Shown here piece after piece: positions 24,082 through 32,092 of a stretch of DNA of 32,491 nucleotides. The DNA comes from a virus. A program made the translations under genes and the position numbers. Each line of letters opens with the position of its first letter. Within the stretch, counting starts at the first letter, position 1. A model generated the notes under the pieces. It was not told where the DNA came from and did no database searches. It saw only the letters and a program-made list of their open reading frames with translations. The stretch is taken from the IMG/VR virus record IMGVR_UViG_3300009285_004588, positions 1-32,491 of that record, one strand, 5' to 3'.

Positions 24082-24603
24082 TTATTTTGTTTTTTTTGTT
24101 GTTGTATCCACTATCTCAACATTATAAGATTTTAACAAAAATTTTCTAATTTGTTTTACATACAATTCAGCAGCATCTTTTGTGAATCGTGTTGCTTCCG
24201 ATATGTTTTTTATTTGAGAAAACCCATTTATGGATTGGTCAATATCAGAAAAATAGATGCAACGGATATATTCACCTTCAAACGCTATCACATCAAGCGC
24301 TATCGCATATTTTTCAGGTTCAATGCTCTGTTCAATTTTCTTTAGTTTAACAACTTCCGCATTTGGATATGCTTCGCTTGTGTGAGCACCAATGGATTTT
24401 TTAACAATGTTTACAAGAAATTTTGCTTGCGATTTTTTAAATGTTGCTGCGTTATCTATTTCATTTGTTGTATAGATCGCTTCCGCTGTTGGTGGACCCG
24501 CCATATATAAAGGTCGTGTAACTTTTGTTGCAGCATCAATACTTGCTGTGGTTATATTTACTGTTTCCATACACAATAAAATCACGTATTTCTTTTTCAT
24601 CAT
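24082..24603 (-). CDS. Unknown protein
   Basis: The product has 173 residues, with no recognised motif. A short hydrophobic N-terminus (KKKYVILLCMETVNITTAS) is followed by a polar region and a helical C-terminus ending TTTKKTK. The leader ACAGGTGCA is very close to the first ATG (24603), so ATG 24600 is equally possible. Confidence 0.72.
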   Translation of the reverse strand: MMKKKYVILLCMETVNITTASIDAATKVTRPLYMAGPPTAEAIYTTNEIDNAATFKKSQAKFLVNIVKKSIGAHTSEAYPNAEVVKLKKIEQSIEPEKYAIALDVIAFEGEYIRCIYFSDIDQSINGFSQIKNISEATRFTKDAAELYVKQIRKFLLKSYNVEIVDTTTKKTK

Positions 24604-24617
24604 TGCACCTGTTTTGT

Positions 24618-25241
24618 TTACTTGTTTTGTTTTTTTGCTACTCTGTATAGCTTGATTAAAAGCTCGATCATCTTTTTTACATCCATATCACCGATGCTAT
24701 TATCCTGCGTTCTAACCCTATTATCTAGCATTAACTGATTACCACATCCAGAAACCAATAACAACGGGTATTCGCCGGGAGATTCCGGCAATGTATAAAA
24801 TTTCGGATATCTGAAATTACTGTTGCCGAATATTTTTTCATTACCGAATAACTTTAGATATTTGTTGTCAATAAATGCAGTCAACTCGATTCGATTTTCG
24901 GCAGTGACTTCATAACCCGATTTGCTATACATTGCACTAATGTTCGAACCATCATTGAAATTGAATTCAAGACTTGTTTTGTGGTATCTGTGATATTCGT
25001 TGTTTATCCCCGCGAATACCGATTCAAAAGATTCCGTTGTCTTTTTAACGACATTGTTTTTCCCTGACAACGATGCATTTTCTTTTATACTCCTGTCCCT
25101 TGTGTGTGCCATTAATTCCGGTATGCTGTTTTCAACAATACTTTTGTGTATGATGAAATGTCCGTTACTTATCCATGTTTTGCATTCGGAATAAATGAAT
25201 ATATCATCAAAGAGTTTTTTATTCAACAATATCTTTTTCAT
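24618..25241 (-). CDS. Unknown protein, 207 residues
   Basis: No motif is recognised; mixed alpha/beta with an N-terminal KKILLNKKLFDDIFIYSECK. The leader CAAGGTACGACA places the start at ATG 25241. The open frame continues to 25361, but that part overlaps the upstream gene. The C-terminus contains FYTLPESPGEYPLLLVSGCG and a DMDVKKMIELLIKLYRVAKK helix. One of the longest unknowns in the block. Confidence 0.72.
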   Translation of the reverse strand: MKKILLNKKLFDDIFIYSECKTWISNGHFIIHKSIVENSIPELMAHTRDRSIKENASLSGKNNVVKKTTESFESVFAGINNEYHRYHKTSLEFNFNDGSNISAMYSKSGYEVTAENRIELTAFIDNKYLKLFGNEKIFGNSNFRYPKFYTLPESPGEYPLLLVSGCGNQLMLDNRVRTQDNSIGDMDVKKMIELLIKLYRVAKKQNK

Positions 25242-25305
25242 TGTCGTACCTTGTTTGTTTGGCCATTGGTTATGAGTGTATACAGCTATTGTCGCATCGA
25301 TTATT

Positions 25306-25794
25306 TTATCTGTTGTTCTTTTCATTGAACATCGCGCTACTGACAAAGTTTTCAGCAGCAATATGTAGGGTATTCAACAACATTTTATTGTTCTCTTTTA
25401 CCGCCCTGTCTGTTAGTCTTTTGCAAAACTCTTTATATACAAATTCCAAGAGCAAATCGTGGTCTATACCGATTTTACTTAAATTCCAAACAACTTTAAA
25501 ATCGTTACCAATAAATGGTCCATATATAAAAGGTGCTATATTCAATTGAAGTTTTTTAAAATCATATTCAACTGTGATGCCTATTTGCATTTTACTAATA
25601 TCGACATTCAATGATATTTCATAATCTTCAACTATTGCAAGCATCGGCAAATAGTCAATTATTTGTATACCTCTTTCTTCTGTAAAATTCCATGTGAATG
25701 ATATTACGTTGCTTGAATATTCGTCAGATAATTCATTTACTATTTTATCCGACAAAAATCCTATCAATGTTGTGGCAAGTTCCATTGTATTCAT
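25306..25794 (-). CDS. Unknown protein, 162 residues
   Basis: Alternating beta-like segments (VISFTWNFTEE, YEISLNVDISKMQIGITVEYD, LNIAPFIYG) are followed by a helical C-terminus. No family recognised. ATG 25794 has AAGGAATTAAACAAA. Confidence 0.74.
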   Translation of the reverse strand: MNTMELATTLIGFLSDKIVNELSDEYSSNVISFTWNFTEERGIQIIDYLPMLAIVEDYEISLNVDISKMQIGITVEYDFKKLQLNIAPFIYGPFIGNDFKVVWNLSKIGIDHDLLLEFVYKEFCKRLTDRAVKENNKMLLNTLHIAAENFVSSAMFNEKNNR

Positions 25795-25829
25795 TTTGTT
25801 TAATTCCTTGTTTGTTTTGTTGTGTGCTG

Positions 25830-26327
25830 TTATAACTTCGGTAATCCGGCTAAATCATGTATCAGGTATTTTATCAATAGCAAAAATCCATACGCTGCGA
25901 AACATGCAACAATAGCGAATATAGCCATTAACAAAAAAGACCAAACACCATTGAATACATTTTTTGCATGATATACAAATTTACTTGTATACCAAAACTT
26001 TTTGATTGCGCTAAAAATTTCAATAGAGAAAACACCATTTTCTTTTGTAAACTGATATTCTGCGAAATTGATACAATCCGCATGTTCATCCAATATTCTT
26101 TTTGCATTTAAAATATCGGGGAAGAAATATGCACTCCATTTATCCGCAGTCCACATAGACCAATATTTACGCTTCTCTGTTATGCTGCCGTCAGATTTCC
26201 ATTTATTGCGACACAATAATCCATAAACAGTTAGATAAAAAGAACAATCGTAATGTTTCATATCATCCGGCACATCTTCATAATGTGGTGTATGTTTTAT
26301 AACATAATACTTTTTAAAGAATTGCAT
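25830..26327 (-). CDS. Membrane protein with one C-terminal helix
   Basis: The product has 165 residues. A soluble region rich in Tyr, Trp and Lys is followed by a hydrophobic segment at about 132-155 (SFLLMAIFAIVACFAAYGFL). ATG 26327 follows AGAGGTGTGATA; the longer frame begins at a GTG inside this ribosome binding site. Function unknown. Confidence 0.75.
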   Translation of the reverse strand: MQFFKKYYVIKHTPHYEDVPDDMKHYDCSFYLTVYGLLCRNKWKSDGSITEKRKYWSMWTADKWSAYFFPDILNAKRILDEHADCINFAEYQFTKENGVFSIEIFSAIKKFWYTSKFVYHAKNVFNGVWSFLLMAIFAIVACFAAYGFLLLIKYLIHDLAGLPKL

Positions 26328-26329
26328 TA

Positions 26330-26884
26330 TCACACCTCTTTATCTGATTCTTGTTTGCGCTTATTTTCATTTTCCTTTAATGCGGCAACAACTAACCCGG
26401 CGGATATTTCAAACTGTTTTGCTAAATTACATCCGTTGTTTGCAAATAATACTTGATACTTTGCAAATACTTTTTTAACCTTTGAATTGCATGCGTCATC
26501 CGTTGCGCTTGCTCCTAGAGCGATTATACATTGCTTTTTGAATTTCCGCGCATCATCTTTTTTTAGTTTATCGACAACACTAAACAATACATGCAAGTAT
26601 ATCAAATGTGAATTCGATGTTATATGTATTCTGTGCTGTATGTAAAAAGCAAAATAATGTGCGGCAACATTATCACCATTTTTGATAATGTCGATTAGCT
26701 CATTCGTCATTGCAATGTCAGATGTTGGACCGTATGCAATCGACCTGCCTTTGTGGTATTGTTTGTTTAATTCAACACCGCTATCATATCCCGCCTTGCC
26801 GGAATCATTCAATTGCTGTTCATCCTGTTTACTTAAAGCAATGTCAACTGCTTTTTTTGCAATTCTATCAACTAATGTTTCCAT
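26330..26884 (-). CDS. Unknown helical protein, 184 residues
   Basis: The product is helical with a Gly/Tyr region KAGYDSGVELNKQYHKG near 30-46. No motif recognised. The start is set at ATG 26884 (GGTGATATA upstream); the frame can be extended five codons to a TTG. The stop and the next gene's ribosome binding site overlap. Confidence 0.73.
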   Translation of the reverse strand: METLVDRIAKKAVDIALSKQDEQQLNDSGKAGYDSGVELNKQYHKGRSIAYGPTSDIAMTNELIDIIKNGDNVAAHYFAFYIQHRIHITSNSHLIYLHVLFSVVDKLKKDDARKFKKQCIIALGASATDDACNSKVKKVFAKYQVLFANNGCNLAKQFEISAGLVVAALKENENKRKQESDKEV

Positions 26885-26888
26885 TATA

Positions 26889-27317
26889 TCACCATACAAA
26901 GATTATTGCGGTTTTATCGACTTTTGATAATTTGTTCAAAATCTTCCTTGCTTTTTTCTTGCTGTATACATTTGCTTCCGTAAGTATGCCGGTATAATAA
27001 TAATACATGTGCCGTTTCTTTTTTCTGTAATCAGCACAGGTATTAAATAAATACATTGTTCCAAGTTTTGTTTTTTTGATTGCAATGCTGTATCGTTTTG
27101 GAAGTTTAATAATATTTATTGTATCTTTCGGATATATCGCCGCATAATTTTTACGCACCAAATTTGCATCGAATTCATTCATACGGACAGCCGTATCTTT
27201 TTCATTTGTCCATTCTTCGACAGAATGATCTTTATTATCAAATCTTGCGACATAAGATATTTTCAATTTATCATTATGCGATATGCCAACAATATATCTT
27301 TCATATTTTGCTTTCAT
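26889..27317 (-). CDS. Unknown basic protein, 142 residues
   Basis: The product is Lys/Tyr-rich, with YIVGISHNDKLKISYVARF near the start and a basic RKKKRHMYYYYTG stretch. No family recognised. ATG 27317 follows AAGGTGGATAAA, and the frame's GTG at 27326 is part of that site. Confidence 0.74.
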   Translation of the reverse strand: MKAKYERYIVGISHNDKLKISYVARFDNKDHSVEEWTNEKDTAVRMNEFDANLVRKNYAAIYPKDTINIIKLPKRYSIAIKKTKLGTMYLFNTCADYRKKKRHMYYYYTGILTEANVYSKKKARKILNKLSKVDKTAIIFVW

Positions 27318-27347
27318 TTTATCCACCTTGTTTTTTTTTGTTGTGTG

Positions 27348-27581
27348 TTATTTCGTTACTTTTACTGCGCGATATTTCAAACGCCGGAATGTTGGTATAT
27401 TCGCATTACTCAATTTGTCGGCAAATTCTAGCGCCAATTCTTTCCCGGCGAACCTTTTGGCTCTTTTGATATTCGCCGCAACGAACCTTGTAACATGCGC
27501 ATTGGTTTGCATAAGTTTCGCGGATTGACTGATATACGACAACTTAAAATCAACTTTTGATTTTAGTTCAATGACATACAT
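27348..27581 (-). CDS. Unknown small basic protein
   Basis: The product has 77 residues from ATG 27581 with AAGGTGAAAAATTT. An upstream in-frame extension overlaps the preceding gene. Basic, with NIKRAKRFAGKELALEFADK helical region. No family recognised. Confidence 0.72.
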   Translation of the reverse strand: MYVIELKSKVDFKLSYISQSAKLMQTNAHVTRFVAANIKRAKRFAGKELALEFADKLSNANIPTFRRLKYRAVKVTK

Positions 27582-27588
27582 AAATTTT

Positions 27589-27864
27589 TCACCTTGGATT
27601 AAATTGTAAAATATTGCAGTTGTTTCGTTTTCTTTTGCCAAATCGGGCGTTTAGATTTTTCGTGCCGTTTGTTTTATCGGCAGCGTGTACATGTGATAAC
27701 AACAAATCTTTTATATTGATTATTTCATTCATCATTGCCGCCGTATTGAAATCCGTGATAGAACGCACCTGCATTGTATTATATTCCAATTCAAGGGAGC
27801 GCAATATTATGCCTATTTCGTGAATTGAAATATTTATATCAATTCTTGTGTTGTCTATCTGCAT
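27589..27864 (-). CDS. Unknown small protein
   Basis: The product has 91 residues. An Asn/Ile-rich N-terminus and helical middle (MMNEIINIKDLLLSHVHAAD) precede a basic tail (ARFGKRKRNN). It starts at ATG 27864; only ACAGCA lies upstream, so coupling to the previous gene is likely. Confidence 0.7.
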   Translation of the reverse strand: MQIDNTRIDINISIHEIGIILRSLELEYNTMQVRSITDFNTAAMMNEIINIKDLLLSHVHAADKTNGTKNLNARFGKRKRNNCNILQFNPR

Positions 27865-27870
27865 TGCTGT

Positions 27871-28254
27871 TTATCTCCAATTACCATGCACAATGTTTGT
27901 CATAGGTATTTGTACAATTCTGCCTTTGAGAGTTTCATCGATAGCGAATTCAACGGATATATAACCCGGTTTTGATACTCGCACTTTTTTGATATATGCA
28001 ACTTTTTTCGGATTCAGCACTTCCGATATATCGAGTTTGAATGATCCAAATTCAGTTGTTGTTTCCGTTGTTATCACTTGCCAATAATATTCGGTATACT
28101 CATTGTGTTTAATGAGCAATTCAACTTTTGCACATGCCAGCAATTGTTGTTTGGTTGCGGGTGCATCGCAATACACCATACCTGATAAAATCGTTTCGGG
28201 AGTTTGTTCTGTTTCCATTGCCAATTGCCTTTCATAATATGATTCGATGTTCAT
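27871..28254 (-). CDS. Unknown protein, 127 residues
   Basis: Helical at the N-terminus, then beta-like with a basic KKVRVSKPGYISVEF strand and ending IVHGNWR. No motif recognised. ATG 28254 once overlapped the stop of the upstream gene, before the 58-bp duplication there. Confidence 0.74.
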   Translation of the reverse strand: MNIESYYERQLAMETEQTPETILSGMVYCDAPATKQQLLACAKVELLIKHNEYTEYYWQVITTETTTEFGSFKLDISEVLNPKKVAYIKKVRVSKPGYISVEFAIDETLKGRIVQIPMTNIVHGNWR

Positions 28255-28255
28255 T

Positions 28256-28371
28256 ACTTAAATTCCTTCAGATTAGTTATAAACCTGCTAAACTCGGAAA
28301 ACATTGTATCTAAACTTAAATTCCTTCAGATTAGTTATAAACCTGCTAAACTCGGAAAACATTGTATCTAA
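28256..28371. repeat. Exact 58-bp tandem duplication
   Basis: Bases 28256-28313 and 28314-28371 are identical. The unit covers the end of one gene up to the start of the next. As 58 is not a multiple of three, the second copy shifts the frame of the upstream gene's tail. Perfect identity means a recent event or an assembly error. Confidence 0.93.
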
Positions 28372-28821
28372 TTGCAATAACACAATATCAACCGCATCGC
28401 CTTGGAATAAATCAAGATCACATTTTTGTATGTATCTATTTATTCCATATTTTATATCTTCCCCGTAACGATAATGGAACAAACTCTCTAACCTGAATTC
28501 AAAACTATCAAAAGTACCATTAAAGATGCTGAATTTTGTTTTTTTTACTTTAATCAGGGTTCCATTATCGCACAACTTTGAAAACTCATTGCATTTATCG
28601 ATATAAATTGCAGCGAATTTATCAAGCTCGCTTACATGTTTCGTTAGCGGTGTATTTGCAAAAAGAATCGCCGGAACAGTTGCAACGCCAACTGTATAAT
28701 GCGATTGTATATCAATACCACCATTAACAAGAGCATATTGAATTGTGAATTTATCAAAATACTTTTTTGCAATAGCATCCAATATTTCCGTTATCCGTCT
28801 AAAGTCTAAAACATCCGGCAT
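28288..28821 (-). CDS. Unknown protein with C-terminus altered by duplication
   Basis: The product has 177 residues, mixed alpha/beta, family not recognised. The last residues KFRYNVFRV come from the second copy of the 58-bp repeat read out of frame. Without the duplication the protein would end FSRFITNLKEFK with its TAA overlapping ATG 28254 (TAATG), the usual coupling here. ATG 28821 has AACAGGTGTAACC upstream. Confidence 0.75.
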   Translation of the reverse strand: MPDVLDFRRITEILDAIAKKYFDKFTIQYALVNGGIDIQSHYTVGVATVPAILFANTPLTKHVSELDKFAAIYIDKCNEFSKLCDNGTLIKVKKTKFSIFNGTFDSFEFRLESLFHYRYGEDIKYGINRYIQKCDLDLFQGDAVDIVLLQLDTMFSEFSRFITNLKEFKFRYNVFRV

Positions 28822-28870
28822 GGTTACACCTGTTTGTTTAACTGATTAAAATATTGCCCTGTTTTTTTGT

Positions 28871-29179
28871 TTATTGGTTGTGTCGCTTGCTTCTTTTGTT
28901 ATTACTCTCCCTTGTGAATTCATTTTCTTGTTTGTCCAATTCTGGATCATCCAAAATTAAATCATCTTCTGTTGACAAATTAAAGAAATCTTCATCTTTA
29001 TTTCCGTTATCTAGCGCTTGTTTTTCCATAACATTTTCAATCCGATTTAAAACTCCGATTCCGGCACTCACTTCATAACCACGAATTTTGTTTTTTAATA
29101 ACTCATTCTCTTTTTTCAAAACTTCATTTTGTGCTTTTGCTTCGCGCAATTGCCTTTGAATTTCTTGAATAGATGCCAT
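28871..29179 (-). CDS. Coiled-coil protein with acidic tail
   Basis: The product has 102 residues. Residues 3-36 form a clear coiled coil (IQEIQRQLREAKAQNEVLKK...). The region 60-90 is very acidic (STEDDLILDDPELDKQENE) and the end basic. ATG 29179 follows ACAGGAGTAACACATC. It is the first gene after promoter region B, which has hairpins in its leader. Confidence 0.75.
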   Translation of the reverse strand: MASIQEIQRQLREAKAQNEVLKKENELLKNKIRGYEVSAGIGVLNRIENVMEKQALDNGNKDEDFFNLSTEDDLILDDPELDKQENEFTRESNNKRSKRHNQ

Positions 29180-29227
29180 GATGTGTTACTCCTGTAATGT
29201 ATTGTTTTAATACGCTGTTTTTCAGCG

Positions 29228-29306
29228 TTTAGAGCGCTTTTAAGCGCTTGTATCAGGGTAGACAGTGAAAGTATAGGCCAAACATGTAAAAATCGATTCT
29301 AGGGCA
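29228..29306 (-). promoter_or_regulatory. Minus-strand promoter region B with structured leader
   Basis: TGCCCTAGAATCGATTTT (plus 29289-29306) is identical to the box in region A. About 13 bases downstream lies CCTATACTTTC (plus 29267-29275) as the -7 candidate. The leader contains AGCGCTTAAAAGCGCT (near 29233-29248) and ACGCTG-AAAAA-CAGCGT (near 29212-29227), two tandem hairpins before the start at 29179. They could attenuate or stabilise the transcript. Confidence 0.65.
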
Positions 29307-29325
29307 TGTTCTGCATGAAATAAAA

Positions 29326-29390
29326 GGGCGGGATACGTCTCTGCGTGTCGGGTTGCTGAATTAAATGCAAACCGAAACCGTATCCCGCCC
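29326..29390 (-). terminator. Long structured hairpin, probable terminator
   Basis: GGGCGGGATACG (29326-29337) and CGTATCCCGCCC (29379-29390) form a perfect 12-bp stem. Within the 41-nt loop GCAACCCGA and TCGGTTTGC form a second 9-bp stem with one mismatch. On the minus strand TTTTATTTC follows. It closes the unit ending with the 54-residue gene and precedes promoter B. A stable RNA is an alternative. Confidence 0.75.
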
Positions 29391-29399
29391 TGTATCCCG

Positions 29400-29564
29400 T
29401 TATGCCGATTTTTCCAAAGTTTTCCCTAGGGCTTTCGCGCATTCAACAGACAATTCCGCCCGATCATCTTTTGATAATTTTTTTATCTCTGTAACATTTA
29501 CGTCAAAATACTCTTTTATCGCAAGATACGGGGTAATGGTTGCTACTACTTTTTTCGTTGCCAT
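29400..29564 (-). CDS. Small unknown protein, 54 residues
   Basis: The frame encodes MATKKVVATITPYLAIKEYF and then a helical region (EIKKLSKDDRAELSVECAK) ending LEKSA. ATG 29564 follows AGAGGATTTTTTTACC. It ends just before the long hairpin. Coding character and context support it; no function is known. Confidence 0.7.
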   Translation of the reverse strand: MATKKVVATITPYLAIKEYFDVNVTEIKKLSKDDRAELSVECAKALGKTLEKSA

Positions 29565-29609
29565 GGTAAAAAAATCCTCTTTTGGTTTTTTATACTGTGA
29601 AATTATCTT

Positions 29610-30218
29610 TTATTCGTGTGATCTCAATTGCTTAGTTATTTTTGGTATATCACTGTATCGCAGTTTGTATAACAATTCCTTAATATCCAAAAGTCCGCCA
29701 TATTGGATAAACTCAAAAAATGCCATTGCCGAATTTTTACCCTTTGTGTATTGCACTCTCTTGACGGGTTCAAAAAACAAAGTTACGATTTTATCAAATG
29801 CGCGTTTCAGCACTGCATAATTTTTGTTATAAATGTATGCTTTACCATCTCCGATAATATTTGTACACTCTTGTTCAATTATTTCGGCAGCGGAGTGCAA
29901 ACCAGTGAGATACCCGTACATAAGCAATACTTCATCGAATGCAGTTCCATCCGCATTACCCACAATTGATTCCAGTATTGCATCATCTACCGAAATATTC
30001 GCTTCCCCTGTTTTATCTTCACGAATTCTTTTGTATTCATCGAATGCGACACTAAACAATTTACGGTATGTATCCGTATCATATTTTGATGAATCGAAAA
30101 TCGATTTTACAGTATCGCTTTTCTTTTCTTTTGTTGCGTCTGTACTTTCAACTATTTCGGGTGCAACAGGCAATGTATCGAGTGCTATGTTGCTGTAATT
30201 TCTTGCATGATTAGGCAT
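29610..30218 (-). CDS. Unknown protein, 202 residues
   Basis: An unstructured N-terminus (about 1-40) is followed by an all-helical body. No motif recognised. ATG 30218 follows AAGGAAAAGCACA, and upstream of that lies a five-base microsatellite. One of the larger proteins of the block. Confidence 0.74.
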   Translation of the reverse strand: MPNHARNYSNIALDTLPVAPEIVESTDATKEKKSDTVKSIFDSSKYDTDTYRKLFSVAFDEYKRIREDKTGEANISVDDAILESIVGNADGTAFDEVLLMYGYLTGLHSAAEIIEQECTNIIGDGKAYIYNKNYAVLKRAFDKIVTLFFEPVKRVQYTKGKNSAMAFFEFIQYGGLLDIKELLYKLRYSDIPKITKQLRSHE

Positions 30219-30234
30219 TGTGCTTTTCCTTTTG

Positions 30235-30262
30235 GTTTTGTTTTGTTTTGTTTTGTTTTGTT
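30235..30262 (+). repeat. Pentanucleotide microsatellite (TTTTG)n
   Basis: Five to six uninterrupted TTTTG units lie in the leader of the 202-residue gene (AAAAC on its strand). The unit matches the AAACAAA leader used by many genes here, so slippage seems to have expanded a normal leader. Confidence 0.85.
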
Positions 30263-30265
30263 AAA

Positions 30266-30796
30266 CTATTGCTGTTCTGTTTTTTGTAAAATTCTACGGG
30301 CAATTAGGCCGGTACAAATATCCTTCGATATTACAGTCATTTGCCGGATTGCGAAGTACAAGAACACTATTTCGTACAATTGATCCGGTATAAATCCCCG
30401 TTGCGGCAATGTTTGTAATTCTACAGTATCACATACCGTCAAACCTATTGCACAATCAAAAATCTTTTTCAGCATATCAGCATCATTCGTTATCGGGATA
30501 ATGCCGAATACCGAAAAATCATTTCTCAATAGCACATCGCTGAAAAATTTACAAAACGCATCGGGATCAACAGGGCCGGGTATCAATTGCATAAACCTTT
30601 TCGCTCTAAGGTATGCAGCTTCCTGTATTTTGTAATACGTTATACCCGATTGTTTTGCATAATCGCTGCATAGATTTTTCAAGCGTATCGTTTCCGATTG
30701 CATTGCAATATCGAAACCAACCATTGCAGCTTTAACCATACACGTAGATACTTGCATAGCTTCACCATTTTTGCGGAGATTGTTTACATACGGCAT
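30266..30796 (-). CDS. Unknown helical protein, 176 residues
   Basis: All-helical with several cysteines (CMVKA, LCSDYAKQ, FDCAIGLTVCD). A helical region GITYYKIQEAAYLRAKRFMQ lies in the middle. No family recognised. ATG 30796 follows AAAGGTGCAATA. Confidence 0.74.
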   Translation of the reverse strand: MPYVNNLRKNGEAMQVSTCMVKAAMVGFDIAMQSETIRLKNLCSDYAKQSGITYYKIQEAAYLRAKRFMQLIPGPVDPDAFCKFFSDVLLRNDFSVFGIIPITNDADMLKKIFDCAIGLTVCDTVELQTLPQRGFIPDQLYEIVFLYFAIRQMTVISKDICTGLIARRILQKTEQQ

Positions 30797-30806
30797 TATT
30801 GCACCT

Positions 30807-31250
30807 TTAAACTAAAGTTATACTGTTTGTTGAAGCAGGGTATACAGTGATGCTGTTATCTTTTGAACTTGACACCTTGCGGATAAACAGAGCATCTTCA
30901 CCGTTCAATGTTGCAAGCTCTATTTCATATTGAATTCCGGTAGCTGTCTTGATTGTGATATGCTGTACGTCTCGCAATCCTTTCTTCTGTTCAATACCTC
31001 TTTTTGTCAGTGTTATGTAATTGTCGCTACCTTCTTCGGTTAGTGCCGCATCGTGTTTATATGACTTAGATAGCGCCTTTGCGCGTTTCAAAGTTGTTGC
31101 AACGGAATAATCGTGCACGGGATCATACCGCACAGGTTGAATAGGCGTCACCGTTCTTTTTTTTGTTTGTGGTTTCATATCGCCGCATGTATGATCTTTT
31201 GTTAATACAGCGCCACACTTTTCACACCGTTTTGATTTTTGCTTTATCAT
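30807..31250 (-). CDS. Protein with N-terminal zinc ribbon
   Basis: The product has 147 residues. CEKCGAVLTKDHTC at residues about 9-22 is a compact zinc-ribbon-like knuckle. A basic linker (TKKRTVTPIQPVRYDPVHDY) and a mixed domain with ALFIRKVSSSKD near the end follow. ATG 31250 overlaps the previous stop; CAGGTACAACA is the ribosome binding site. Nucleic-acid or protein binding is plausible. Confidence 0.76.
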   Translation of the reverse strand: MIKQKSKRCEKCGAVLTKDHTCGDMKPQTKKRTVTPIQPVRYDPVHDYSVATTLKRAKALSKSYKHDAALTEEGSDNYITLTKRGIEQKKGLRDVQHITIKTATGIQYEIELATLNGEDALFIRKVSSSKDNSITVYPASTNSITLV

Positions 31251-31600
31251 TGTTGTACCTGTTTTAATTTTGCTATAAACATTTTCGATGCGCGTTTTTT
31301 TTCTCTGCCGAATTCCGGTGCATGTTCGTACATAAACCAGTCTTTGTATCTATTGCCGGATATATGATTTGCGTGTATGGTTGCTTTGAAATAAACTTTT
31401 GCCAACCATCGCTTGTTATATTTTGTTTTAATATACTGCAATGTTTTTTTGCAGTATGTATAACAAGTGAGCAAATCAGCAGAGTACAAAACCGACATCA
31501 ATCTTGTTTTTGATACACTTACATAGATATACAAATCGTATTTTGTTTTATCTTTTGAAAGTGTATATAAACCCGGTAGTGTATTAGATGTATTTTTCAT
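31247..31600 (-). CDS. Unknown basic protein, 117 residues
   Basis: Tyr/Lys-rich, with YDLYIYVSVSKTRLMSVLYS strands and a basic C-terminus (GREKKRASKMFIAKLKQ). No family recognised. ATG 31600 lies 10 bases after the 52-residue gene. Confidence 0.72.
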   Translation of the reverse strand: MKNTSNTLPGLYTLSKDKTKYDLYIYVSVSKTRLMSVLYSADLLTCYTYCKKTLQYIKTKYNKRWLAKVYFKATIHANHISGNRYKDWFMYEHAPEFGREKKRASKMFIAKLKQVQQ

Positions 31601-31609
31601 CCGGTTCTT

Positions 31610-31768
31610 TTATCCCGCCGCCGGTTTTGTTTCCGTTATCAACATTTCACAACATGTACACCGTTCGTTTTTTACATAGACAGGTTTGTTGCATTTAAAA
31701 CAAAATCCTAACTCTTCAAAACTTTTTGCTGTGCGGGATTCCTTACTGTGCATTTTCGTGTGTTTCAT
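31610..31768 (-). CDS. 52-residue zinc-ribbon mini-protein
   Basis: The frame encodes MKHTKMHSKESRTAKSFEEL, then CFKCNKPVYVKNERCTCC with two Cys-x2-Cys pairs, typical of a zinc ribbon, and a short polar tail ending KPAAG. ATG 31768 has AAGGTGTACAG. It fills the gap between two genes. Confidence is good because of the motif and the ribosome binding site. Confidence 0.75.
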   Translation of the reverse strand: MKHTKMHSKESRTAKSFEELGFCFKCNKPVYVKNERCTCCEMLITETKPAAG

Positions 31769-31815
31769 CTGTACACCTTTATAATACGATTGTGGTTTAT
31801 TTTTTTTGTTTTGGT

Positions 31816-32055
31816 TTATTTCTGGAAATTGTCTATCATAGCACTCAATTCCAGCATCTTTACGTGTAAACCTGCCGCATGATTTTTCATATCGTACAAT
31901 TTTTTCTTTTGTGCGACAATTAGCGGCTTTTCAGATTCATGTAAACGCTTATCGAGTGAATACACCTTGTCAATTATTTCACGCACTCCACATTCTGATT
32001 TTTCAAGTGTATTCACAATTACAGCAAATGTTATATTTTCATACTCATTAAGCAT
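31816..32055 (-). CDS. Small helical protein
   Basis: The product has 79 residues, mostly helical (REIIDKVYSLDKRLHESEKP). ATG 32055 follows AAGGAATAAACCAAA, the stereotyped leader. No family recognised. Confidence 0.73.
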   Translation of the reverse strand: MLNEYENITFAVIVNTLEKSECGVREIIDKVYSLDKRLHESEKPLIVAQKKKLYDMKNHAAGLHVKMLELSAMIDNFQK

Positions 32056-32092
32056 TTTGGTTTATTCCTTTTTTTGTTTATGTGTGAATTAA

